The translations under genes were made by a program, and so were the position numbers. Positions 8,941-17,191 of a stretch of 64,000 nucleotides of DNA are shown piece after piece. The notes beneath the pieces are model-generated. The model was not told the DNA's origin and did not search any database. It worked only from the letters and a program-made list of their open reading frames with translations. This DNA comes from Lachnospiraceae bacterium (GTDB taxonomy: Bacteria > Bacillota > Clostridia > Lachnospirales > Lachnospiraceae), in the NCBI GenBank assembly GCA_902381685.1, contig LR698958.1:272951-336950 (forward strand), read 5' to 3'. Position 1 is the stretch's first letter, and each line of letters begins with the position of its first letter.

Positions 8941-10209
8941 TTATTTTTCTTCACGCATTCCACGAACACTGTCATCATATTCCGCAAACTTGTTGCTTCC
9001 CGCATAATCTGACGGTTGTGCATTTGCCGGTGATGATTTGAATACAAATTTTAATAAAATCGGTGTAATAATTGTTGTGATAACGACAACGATAATAACC
9101 GGTCCTAAGAAGTTAGAACCCAAAAGTCCTAACGCTTCTCCCTTGCTTGCTACAATCAATGCCACCTCACCACGGGAAATCATACCCACACCAATTCTCT
9201 TACACTGATAGTTTTCATAACCGCAAATTTTTGCTCCCAGACCACAGCCGACAATCTTTGTTAAGATAGCTATGATACATAATAAGACTGAGAACACAAC
9301 AACGGCAACCGACATCTTAGGTAATACTACTTTTAATCCGATGCTGGCGAAAAAGATTGGTGACAATAACATATAAGATAATGTATCAAACTTTGATGCC
9401 ACAAAAGCCGAACGTGAAGTATTTGAAATAATTAAACCTGCAATAAACGCTCCCGTAATATCCGCAACTCCGAATCCGACTTCCGCAATAAATGCCATTA
9501 ATAAGCAGAATACGAAGGCAATGATTGCATGTCTTCTAAGTGGTTTATTTGAAGTCTCACTCCATTTTTTAAATAATTTGTAAAACAGAACGCCGATAAT
9601 ACCCGCAAACACAAAAAATCCTGCAATTTTCAATAATACGACTGCAATACTTACCGATGAATCCGCCATACTTGTTACAATTGTAAGGGCAATAATTCCT
9701 AAAATATCATCAATAATTGCCGCTCCTAAAATCGCATTTCCTGAACGTGTTTTTAATTTTCCAAGTTCTTTTAATGTTTCTACCGTAATACTTACCGATG
9801 TAGCTGTCAAAATAATTCCAATGAAAATATTCTGTAAAAAGATATTGCAACTTGCATCTGAAGAAATCAATTCCGGTTTATTGAAGAAATATGCTATTGC
9901 AAATCCGCCAATCAGGGGAACGATAACACCGCAAAGCGCGATTACAAATGATGCTTTTCCACTCTCTTTTAATTCCTTAATATCTGTCTCCATACCTGCG
10001 CAGAACATCAAAACGATAACGCCGATTTCTGCAATTTCATGGATAAAACTAGTTTCCGTTAATATGCCAAGCATTGCCGGCCCTAATACAAGTCCCGCCA
10101 ATAGCGCTCCTACAACCTGTGGCATTTGTACTCTTCTCGTTGCAAGTCCAAGCACTTTCGTACTTAACAGAATAATTGCAACGTCCAACAAATAACGATA
10201 CTCTTCCAT
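8941..10209 (-). CDS. Cation:proton antiporter (CPA2 / KefB-NapA type)
   Basis: A 422-residue integral membrane protein with about 12 hydrophobic helices of the monovalent cation:proton antiporter-2 family. These exchange Na+ or K+ for protons. Conserved features include GLVLGPAMLG in helix 2, the MFCAGMETD segment and AAIIDDILGI with the paired aspartates of the ion site. FIAGLIISN and a SRGEVALI segment follow. No C-terminal TrkA-N domain is present. The tail ends in a short charged stretch. The gene has its own terminator and no operon partner. Confidence 0.88.
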   Translation of the reverse strand: MEEYRYLLDVAIILLSTKVLGLATRRVQMPQVVGALLAGLVLGPAMLGILTETSFIHEIAEIGVIVLMFCAGMETDIKELKESGKASFVIALCGVIVPLIGGFAIAYFFNKPELISSDASCNIFLQNIFIGIILTATSVSITVETLKELGKLKTRSGNAILGAAIIDDILGIIALTIVTSMADSSVSIAVVLLKIAGFFVFAGIIGVLFYKLFKKWSETSNKPLRRHAIIAFVFCLLMAFIAEVGFGVADITGAFIAGLIISNTSRSAFVASKFDTLSYMLLSPIFFASIGLKVVLPKMSVAVVVFSVLLCIIAILTKIVGCGLGAKICGYENYQCKRIGVGMISRGEVALIVASKGEALGLLGSNFLGPVIIVVVITTIITPILLKFVFKSSPANAQPSDYAGSNKFAEYDDSVRGMREEK

Positions 10210-10324
10210 GTCTTACATCTCCTTGTCTTTTCTCTTCTCTTCAAAATCTTATTCAGATTACACCCATTGGAGAGGTTTTGCAACCGTCATTTTTTACAAT
10301 TTTTTTAATTATTTAATTGTTTTT

Positions 10325-11728
10325 TTATAACTTTTGTTCGATGGCGGCCTGTCCGCGAAGAGTAATTACCGGACCTCCTGTTCCCTCTATGTATGCTTTT
10401 GTAATAGTTACCTGTCCAATATTATCGTCTTTTGGAATCTCGTACATAATGTCCAACATAAATTCTTCAATAATTGCGCGAAGCGCTCTCGCACCCGTAT
10501 CTTTCTTCATCGCTTTTTCTGCGATTGCACCTAATGCCTCCTCATCAAATTCCAATTTCACCTCGTCCAGTGCGAGTAATTTCTGATATTGTTTTAAAAT
10601 TGCATTTTTAGGCTCTTTTAAAATTTTAACCAATTTATCTCTATCTAATCCCTGTAAAGTAAAGATAACCGGAAGGCGTCCGATAAATTCAGGAATCATT
10701 CCAAAGTTTCTAAGGTCTTCCACTTCCACTTTCTCTAACAGATTTTTATCATTATTATACTTGTCTTTCAAATCCGCCATAAAACCTACAGACGCCTGCT
10801 TGTTCAGACGCTCTTTAATGATTTCCTCTAAGTCCGGGAATGCCCCTCCACAGATAAATAAAATATTTTTTGTATTTACAGTAGTCAACGGAACCATCGC
10901 ATTTTTGCTGTTTGCTCCTACAGGTACTTCCACGTCACTGCCCTCTAACAGTTTCAACATTCCCTGCTGTACGGATTCACCGCTTACATCTCTCTGGTTT
11001 GTATTTTTCTTCTTTGCGATTTTATCAATTTCATCAATGAAAATAATTCCCTGTTCCGCTTTTTCCACATCATTATCTGCTGCCGCCAGCAACTTGGAAA
11101 CAACACTCTCAATATCATCACCGATATATCCCGCCTCCGTGAGGGAAGTGGCATCGGTAATGGCTAACGGAACATCTAAAAGGCGTGCCAGTGTTTTCAC
11201 AAGATATGTTTTTCCGCAGCCTGTAGGCCCAATCATCAACATATTAGATTTTTCAATCTCAATATCGTCCATCGTATTTGTGGCAACTCGCTTATAATGA
11301 TTATAGACTGCAACCGCCATTGCCTTTTTTGCATGTTCCTGCCCTACAATGTACTCGTCCAGACTCGCCTTAATCTTGTGAGGTGCCGGAATATTTTTAA
11401 TGTCCAACGCAGGTTTCGCCTCTTCTTTTGGCTTTTTCTTTTTTACTTTCTGCTGTTTTGGCATCATGTTTTCCAAATCTTCCACATTCATTACCTGTAT
11501 CCCCGGTATGTTCATTAATTTGCTGTAGTCAATCTGTCCATTATTCATCGCATCAAAACTTTTCTGCATACAGTCTGAGCATACATGGATATGGTTAGGC
11601 AATTCTATCATTTTCCCCGCTACACTCTCCGGACGTCTGCACATAAAACAGAATTTTTCATATTCTTCTTGTTTATCATTTGTTTCCTGTAATTCAGTAT
11701 CTTTTACATTATTCTCGTTCTCTAACAT
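10325..11728 (-). CDS. ClpX-like AAA+ unfoldase (divergent paralogue)
   Basis: A 467-residue AAA+ protein with a ClpX layout. A zinc-binding N-domain has Cys 27, 30, 50 and 53, followed by a Lys-rich linker. Walker A is GPTGCGKT (167-174), pore loop GYIG (200-203), Walker B IIFIDEID (228-235) and sensor-2 GARALR (412-417). A VGF tripeptide (314-316) sits where canonical ClpX has the IGF loop that docks ClpP. The RKH substrate loop of canonical ClpX is absent and replaced around 272-280 by NSKNAM. No clpP is adjacent. It is the third gene after rluF-like and ligA, 1 bp past the ligA stop. Confidence 0.85.
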   Translation of the reverse strand: MLENENNVKDTELQETNDKQEEYEKFCFMCRRPESVAGKMIELPNHIHVCSDCMQKSFDAMNNGQIDYSKLMNIPGIQVMNVEDLENMMPKQQKVKKKKPKEEAKPALDIKNIPAPHKIKASLDEYIVGQEHAKKAMAVAVYNHYKRVATNTMDDIEIEKSNMLMIGPTGCGKTYLVKTLARLLDVPLAITDATSLTEAGYIGDDIESVVSKLLAAADNDVEKAEQGIIFIDEIDKIAKKKNTNQRDVSGESVQQGMLKLLEGSDVEVPVGANSKNAMVPLTTVNTKNILFICGGAFPDLEEIIKERLNKQASVGFMADLKDKYNNDKNLLEKVEVEDLRNFGMIPEFIGRLPVIFTLQGLDRDKLVKILKEPKNAILKQYQKLLALDEVKLEFDEEALGAIAEKAMKKDTGARALRAIIEEFMLDIMYEIPKDDNIGQVTITKAYIEGTGGPVITLRGQAAIEQKL

Positions 11729-11729
11729 A

Positions 11730-13691
11730 TTATCCCTTTCTTAACATTTCCAAAAATTCTTCCTCTGAAATAATCGGTATTCCCAGTTCCCTCGCCTTTT
11801 TATTTTTAGAAGAAGTTGATGCTGTATCGTTGTTGATTAAATAATTTGTCTTAGAAGTAACGCTTCCCGTCACTTTTCCACCTTTACTCTCAATAACTTC
11901 CTTTACCTCATTACGATTTGCAAAATGATTTACGCTTCCGGTAATAACAAATTGGATTCCGTCAAAAATCTGTTTTCCTTCCTCCGCGCTCTCCTTCGGA
12001 ATCGTAAGTTCCCTGAGAAGATTTTGAAACTCTTTTCTGTGTTTCTCTACAGAAAAGTATTCTACAAATGTTCCGGCAATCACTTCTCCCACACCGTCAA
12101 TCTGATTTAGTCTTTCCGGCGTGGCATTCATAATTTCATCTGCATTATTTTGAAATTCTTTACAAATCATCTTCGCATTTGCCAAACCGATATTGGCAAT
12201 TCCCAGACTGTAAATCACTTTCGGCAAAGTTGTCGTTCTTGCCTTTTCAACGCTTGCCTGCAGTTTATTATACGACTTTTCTCCGAATCCTTCCATAGAC
12301 TTTATTTTTTCTTCATATCTGTCCATATGGAAAATATCCGCATACTCTTTTATAAATCCTTCTAGAATAAATTTTTCTAAAGTTGCCTCCGACATTCCAT
12401 CGATATTCAGCGCATCTCTGCTCGCAAAAAGCGCAAAAGATTTTATCCGTTTTGCCTGACACTCAGGATTTGTACAATAAAGCGCCTTTGCGTTATTCAC
12501 TTTCCTGATTTCTGTCTTCTCCCTGCACACCGGACAGACGTCGGGAATATCTTGCACTCCGCTTCTTGTGAGATTCTCGGCAATCTGAGGGATAATCATA
12601 TTCGCTTTATATACCTGTATCGTATCGCCAATGCCAAGTTCCAGTTCTTCCATAATACTTATATTATGGACACTTGCACGGCTCACCGTTGTTCCTTCCA
12701 ACTCCACTGAATCAAATATGGCAACCGGATTAATGAGTCCGGTCCTTGACGGACTCCACTCAATTTCACGTAAAGTTGTCTCTCGAATTTCGTCTGCCCA
12801 TTTAAACGCAAAGGAATCTCTTGGGAATTTCGCCGTCGTTCCAAGCGACTGTCCATACGCAATATCGTCATAGACAAGCACAAGTCCGTCTGACGGAAAA
12901 TCATTTTTCTCTATTTTATGCGCAAACATTTCCACCTTTTCTTCTATATCCGCGCTTGTCACTTCCTCATGCTCAACTACATCAAACCCCTGCTGCGAAA
13001 GCCATCTCATCTGCTCATTTCTTGAATTTTTAAAATCTACGCCTTCTGCTTTTACAAGAGAAAAAGCAAAGAATCTTACATTTCTCTTTGCGGTAATTTC
13101 ATTATTTAACTGTCTCACGGAGCCGCTGCATAAGTTTCGGGGATTTTTGTATTTGGCATCTGCGTCCTCAATTTCTTCGTTAATTCTCTCAAAATCTTTA
13201 TAGCCGATAACCGCCTCGCCCCGAAGCACCAGTTCTCCTTTATAAGAAATATGCAACGGAATATTTTTAAACACTTTCGCATTGTTTGTTATGACTTCCC
13301 CCACTTCTCCATTGCCTCGTGTTACCGCCTTTTGAAGTTCTCCGTCACGGTATGTCAGCACAATGGTAAGTCCGTCCAGTTTCCATGAAATAACCGCTTT
13401 CTGATTTCCCAAAAATTCTTTCAGACTGCTTACTTCTTTTGTCTTATCAAGGGAAAGCATCGGTTTTTCGTGCCGTTCTTTTGGCAGTTCGCTTAACACC
13501 TCATATCCTACATTTACCGTAGGGCTGTTCGACAGGGTGACATTTAATTCTTTCTCTAATTCTGCCAACTCATCATATAACTTATCATATTGAAAATTGC
13601 TCATAATCTCTGTCGCACCCTGATAATAAGCCTTTCCCGCCTCATTCAGCAATGCGATCAGTTCCTGCATACGTTTTTTCTTATCTGTCAT
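11730..13691 (-). CDS. ligA: NAD-dependent DNA ligase LigA
   Basis: A 653-residue NAD-dependent ligase that seals nicks in replication and repair. An N-terminal Ia-like region is followed by the adenylation domain with KLDG at 104-107, where Lys104 is the AMP acceptor. The OB fold is next, then a four-Cys zinc finger (CPVC and CTNPEC, about 385-410), a helix-hairpin-helix region and a C-terminal BRCT domain (about 575-650). The catalytic motif is KLDG where many homologues have KIDG. GGAG is 6 bp before the ATG. Co-transcription with the upstream pseudouridine synthase (15 bp) and the downstream ClpX-like gene is likely. Confidence 0.95.
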   Translation of the reverse strand: MTDKKKRMQELIALLNEAGKAYYQGATEIMSNFQYDKLYDELAELEKELNVTLSNSPTVNVGYEVLSELPKERHEKPMLSLDKTKEVSSLKEFLGNQKAVISWKLDGLTIVLTYRDGELQKAVTRGNGEVGEVITNNAKVFKNIPLHISYKGELVLRGEAVIGYKDFERINEEIEDADAKYKNPRNLCSGSVRQLNNEITAKRNVRFFAFSLVKAEGVDFKNSRNEQMRWLSQQGFDVVEHEEVTSADIEEKVEMFAHKIEKNDFPSDGLVLVYDDIAYGQSLGTTAKFPRDSFAFKWADEIRETTLREIEWSPSRTGLINPVAIFDSVELEGTTVSRASVHNISIMEELELGIGDTIQVYKANMIIPQIAENLTRSGVQDIPDVCPVCREKTEIRKVNNAKALYCTNPECQAKRIKSFALFASRDALNIDGMSEATLEKFILEGFIKEYADIFHMDRYEEKIKSMEGFGEKSYNKLQASVEKARTTTLPKVIYSLGIANIGLANAKMICKEFQNNADEIMNATPERLNQIDGVGEVIAGTFVEYFSVEKHRKEFQNLLRELTIPKESAEEGKQIFDGIQFVITGSVNHFANRNEVKEVIESKGGKVTGSVTSKTNYLINNDTASTSSKNKKARELGIPIISEEEFLEMLRKG

Positions 13692-13706
13692 ACTTTACTC
13701 CTATTT

Positions 13707-14438
13707 CTATTCTATAACGGTTTCATTTGATGAATCTTTAATCAGTTCATAAAGTTCCCTGATTTCATCGTCTGTCACCTCTCTATATTCTCCCGGTTTT
13801 AAACTGCCCAGTTGGATATTCATTACACGCACTCTTTCCAGTCTTGTCACCTTATATCCAAAATATTCACACATTCTGCGAATCTGACGGTTTAATCCCT
13901 GTGTCAGTACAATGTTAAATTTGTATTTTCCAATCGCTTTTACTTTGCACGGCCTTGTCACCGTATCTAAAATCGGAACTCCCTGCCCCATTTTTTCAAT
14001 AAATTCCCGAGTGACCGGCTTATTCACCGTCACCTTATATTCCTTTTCGTGTCTGTTTCCGGCTCGCATCATCTTATTGATAATATCTCCGTTATTCGTC
14101 ATAAGCAGAAGCCCTTCTGAATCCTTATCTAATCGTCCGATATAAGTTATTCTTGTCGGATAATTTAAAAAACGGATAATGTTGTGCTTCTCTTTCTTCT
14201 CTTCCGTACAGACAATTCCTGCCGGCTTATTGACCGCGAGCAATACCATCTCATTCCCTTTATGAATGACCTTTTTCCCGACTTTTATTTCCTGCGCCGG
14301 TGAAACTCTCATTCCGGTCTCCGCACGTCTGCCGTCCACGAACACTTTGCCCGCCTCTATCAGCCTGTCCGCTTCCCTTCTTGAGCAGACACCTGCCTCA
14401 CTTAAAAATTTATTTAAACGAATCAATTCTTCCTTCAT
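13707..14438 (-). CDS. RluF/RluB-type 23S rRNA pseudouridine synthase
   Basis: A protein of about 243 residues with an N-terminal S4 RNA-binding domain (about 5-60) and an RsuA/RluB-family catalytic domain. The catalytic Asp lies in GRLDKDSEGLLLMTNNG. This class converts specific uridines of large-subunit rRNA to pseudouridine. Similarity in the catalytic region is closest to RluF by eye. I chose ATG 14438, which has GGGAG 7 bp upstream; the ATG 18 bp earlier lacks a ribosome site. It is first in the operon with ligA and the clpX-like gene. Confidence 0.87.
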   Translation of the reverse strand: MKEELIRLNKFLSEAGVCSRREADRLIEAGKVFVDGRRAETGMRVSPAQEIKVGKKVIHKGNEMVLLAVNKPAGIVCTEEKKEKHNIIRFLNYPTRITYIGRLDKDSEGLLLMTNNGDIINKMMRAGNRHEKEYKVTVNKPVTREFIEKMGQGVPILDTVTRPCKVKAIGKYKFNIVLTQGLNRQIRRMCEYFGYKVTRLERVRVMNIQLGSLKPGEYREVTDDEIRELYELIKDSSNETVIE

Positions 14439-14487
14439 TTTTATTCTCCCAAGCATATAAACAGTTAGGTTTATGATACTGTTTTAC

Positions 14488-14516
14488 TTTCAAAAAGTCA
14501 ATCTTTCTGCTATAAT
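14488..14516 (+). promoter_or_regulatory. Promoter of the MATE-DUF5721-amidase operon
   Basis: A perfect -10 TATAAT (14511-14516) is preceded at 17 bp by a weak -35 TTTCAA (14488-14493). It lies 35 bp before the start codon. Confidence 0.55.
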
Positions 14517-14550
14517 ATAACGGATAGTAAAATTTAAAAAGGAGCAGATT

Positions 14551-15861
14551 ATGAATATCAAATCATTTACGGAAGAACCTGTTTCCAAAATCTTTTTTCG
14601 TTACCTTTTCCCGTCTATATGCGGAACAATGGTAACGTCTATTTATGTGCTGGCAGACACAATTATTATCGGAAAGGGAATCGGCGCAGACGCAATGGCT
14701 GCTTTAAATATTGTATTACCGCTTTTTAATGTTTTCTTTGGAACAGGATTGTTATTTGGAGTGGGCGGCTCCGTGTTAATGTCTATCGCCAGAGGGAAAG
14801 GTGATTATCAGACAGGAAACCGTTATTTTTCTACCGCCGTACTGTTAAATGCTGTTATCAGCATCATCTATATGATTATTTTCCTTATTTTTATGGAGGA
14901 TATGGCACGTTTTCTCGGTGCAACAGAAATCACTTTACCATATATTATGGACTATGCTCCATATGTTATTTGGGGACTTGGGTTTTTCTCCTTCTCCACA
15001 TTTTTACAGACATTTGTCAGAAATGACGGCGCACCTAAACTTTCCATGATTGCCGTAGTAACCGGCGGTATTACAAATGTATTTTTAGACATTCTTTTTG
15101 TGTTTACATTTGATATGGAAATGGCAGGCGCCTCCATTGCAAGCGTTATTGGGACAATCATTACAACCTGTATTTTGCTTTTCCATTTCTTCTCAAAAAG
15201 AAACGGATTGCATTTTACTTTAAAAGGACTTTCTTTCTCCTTCGTGAAACAGATTTTCAAAAACGGATTTACCAGTTTCATTTTAGAAATGTCCGCGGGA
15301 ATTGTTATGTTTTTCTTCAACATACAGATTTTGAAATATATCGGCGACATCGGGGTAACCATGTATGGCGTTATCGCAAACACTTCTATTGTTGTTGTCT
15401 GCCTGTGTAACGGAATCAATCAGGCCTCTCAGCCGATTATTTCCATTAATCACGGGGCAGGATTAGACGAGCGTATCCGCACCGTAAAAAAACTGGGATT
15501 AAAAACCGCTTTTATCATTTGCTCTGTCCCTGCAATCCTCGGACTGATTGTGCCAAATATGTTTACAAATATTTTCTTAAATCCAAATGCCGAAATACTG
15601 GCTCTTTCCTCAACGGCAATCCGCATTTATTTTACGGGATTCTTCGTTATCGGAATTAATATGTTTATTGTGGGATATTTTCAATCTACGGTAAAACCGC
15701 AGCTTTCTCTTTCTCTCTGCCTGATAAAAAGTTGTGTATTGAGCGTACTGTTTGTCTATATTCTTCCACTTTTCTTCGGAGTGACCGGCATATGGGCCGC
15801 CGTACCTTTGGCTGAATTTATCACACTTGGACTCGGTATTTATTTTCTCAAACGGAGGTAA
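14551..15861 (+). CDS. MATE family efflux transporter
   Basis: A 436-residue, 12-helix membrane protein of the multidrug and toxin extrusion family, an antiporter of drugs or metabolites against Na+ or H+. It contains the repeated bundle architecture with LPLFNVFFGTGLLFG in the first half and CNGINQASQPIISINHGAG at the start of the second. AAAAGGAGCAG lies just before the ATG. It is first in a three-gene run with the DUF5721-like protein (6 bp) and the amidase (23 bp). The substrate is unknown. Confidence 0.9.
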   Translation: MNIKSFTEEPVSKIFFRYLFPSICGTMVTSIYVLADTIIIGKGIGADAMAALNIVLPLFNVFFGTGLLFGVGGSVLMSIARGKGDYQTGNRYFSTAVLLNAVISIIYMIIFLIFMEDMARFLGATEITLPYIMDYAPYVIWGLGFFSFSTFLQTFVRNDGAPKLSMIAVVTGGITNVFLDILFVFTFDMEMAGASIASVIGTIITTCILLFHFFSKRNGLHFTLKGLSFSFVKQIFKNGFTSFILEMSAGIVMFFFNIQILKYIGDIGVTMYGVIANTSIVVVCLCNGINQASQPIISINHGAGLDERIRTVKKLGLKTAFIICSVPAILGLIVPNMFTNIFLNPNAEILALSSTAIRIYFTGFFVIGINMFIVGYFQSTVKPQLSLSLCLIKSCVLSVLFVYILPLFFGVTGIWAAVPLAEFITLGLGIYFLKRR

Positions 15862-15867
15862 AATTTT

Positions 15868-16356
15868 ATGATTTTGTTATCTATCTCAGAAGTGAAGGAA
15901 TTTATGTCCAAACTTCTTCTCTCCGATACCTTTGATTCGTTTCTTTTTATCGAGGGAGAGATAGTTACGTTCAATACTTTTTCAATAAACGGATATTTAC
16001 AAAAAGACTTTTTTGACAAAGATATGATCCCCGAACGCAATTATTCCCTTTGGAAGGAGTTAAGAGAATATTGCTTTTCCCTTATCCGCGGAAAGCGTAC
16101 TCCTCTTCGGTTTAAATTTGTCTTCGGACTGTCTGAACCTAATATTGAAAAACTTTTAAGACAGCAGGGACTGTCTTTCACTCCCCAAGATGTGCAGGGA
16201 TTATACTTAAATATCTCTTATGACGGACATTCCCTCCGATGTGTTACGGGAACTTCCATGAATCTGTTCACTTTGGATAAGTCTTTAGAGGAGGCTTGGG
16301 ATAAAATGGTACAGAAATTTTTTGTGCAAAAGGAAATCAGTTTTGAATTAATGTAA
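15868..16356 (+). CDS. DUF5721-like protein, unknown function
   Basis: A 162-residue cytoplasmic protein without membrane segments. Size and sequence resemble the uncharacterised DUF5721 family of Lachnospiraceae, an assignment made from memory and uncertain. It starts 6 bp after the MATE gene behind a CGGAGG ribosome site that lies inside the end of that gene, so translational coupling is likely. Confidence 0.6.
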   Translation: MILLSISEVKEFMSKLLLSDTFDSFLFIEGEIVTFNTFSINGYLQKDFFDKDMIPERNYSLWKELREYCFSLIRGKRTPLRFKFVFGLSEPNIEKLLRQQGLSFTPQDVQGLYLNISYDGHSLRCVTGTSMNLFTLDKSLEEAWDKMVQKFFVQKEISFELM

Positions 16357-16379
16357 GCGGTCAAACGGAGGATACACAA

Positions 16380-17165
16380 ATGAGAAAAGTCAAAAAATTT
16401 TTTATATTAATCGGCAGCTGTCTGCTTTTAACGGGCTGCTCTTCTTCTCTGGTGCCATCGGAAATAACTTCCTTTTTGCAGCCTGCAAAGCATATTTCTC
16501 CGGAAATCACATTGTCGGCAGACGCTTTTGTGAAACCAAAACAATATACCGTCGCAATTGACGCCGGACACCAGCAAAAAGGAAACTCTGAACTTGAGCC
16601 GATTGGCCCCGGCGCTTCCGAAAGGAAAGCCAAAGTTGCCGGCGGCACGTCCGGAATATCAACGAAGGTTCCTGAATATCAACTCACATTAGATATTTCG
16701 CTTCTGTTAAAACAAGAGTTGTTGAATCGGGGATATGAGGTCATTATGATCCGCGAGCAAAATGAGGTCAACATCAGTAATGCTGAGCGGGCAGAAATTG
16801 CAAACCGCTCCGGTGCAGATATTTTCATTCGTGTACACGCAAATGGAGATAACAATCGCTCCGTATCCGGTGCGCTTACCATTGCTCCTTCCCAAAATAA
16901 CCGTTATGTAAAAGACATCGCCGTTGCTTCCCGAAAGTTGTCTGAGTCCATTATCGCGTCTTACTGTGATGCAACCGGTTTTAAAAACAGGGGAGTGCTT
17001 ACCAGCGATACAATGAGCGGCATAAACTGGTGTAAAATTCCCGTCACCATTATCGAACTTGGATTTATGACTAATCCGGCTGAAGACAAGAACATGCAAA
17101 ACACAAGCACACAAAATCTCATGGTCTCCGGAATTGCCAACGGGATTGATGCTTATTTCAAATAA
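16380..17165 (+). CDS. N-acetylmuramoyl-L-alanine amidase lipoprotein (Amidase_3)
   Basis: A 261-residue peptidoglycan amidase that cleaves the bond between muramic acid and the stem peptide. A lipoprotein signal with lipobox LLLTGC (about 15-20) anchors it outside the membrane. The Amidase_3 zinc motifs are visible: His in IDAGHQQKG (about 64), His in FIRVHANGD (about 160) and the catalytic Glu in IELGFMTNP (about 226). CGGAGG precedes the ATG. Its stop codon lies within the palindromic arm flanking the IS element, so its native terminator has probably been split by the insertion. Confidence 0.92.
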   Translation: MRKVKKFFILIGSCLLLTGCSSSLVPSEITSFLQPAKHISPEITLSADAFVKPKQYTVAIDAGHQQKGNSELEPIGPGASERKAKVAGGTSGISTKVPEYQLTLDISLLLKQELLNRGYEVIMIREQNEVNISNAERAEIANRSGADIFIRVHANGDNNRSVSGALTIAPSQNNRYVKDIAVASRKLSESIIASYCDATGFKNRGVLTSDTMSGINWCKIPVTIIELGFMTNPAEDKNMQNTSTQNLMVSGIANGIDAYFK

Positions 17166-17191
17166 TCTATTAAAAAGGGGCTGTTGCAAAA
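17163..17191 (+). repeat. Left inverted repeat at the IS1182 element
   Basis: Bases 17163-17191 match the reverse complement of 19024-19052 with two mismatches in 29. The inner 15 bp (GGGGCTGTTGCAAAA) is the element's imperfect terminal repeat. The outer 14 bp (TAATCTATTAAAAA) is a perfect inverted flank that includes the amidase stop codon. A hairpin (17181-17220) with GCTGTTGC/GCAACAGT arms lies just inside the end. Confidence 0.8.

Noticed and set aside
10761..11297. A 178-codon open frame on the plus strand
   Set aside because: It lies wholly antisense to the ClpX-like gene, has no ribosome site and its product is a Ser/Phe/Ile-rich shadow of that gene.
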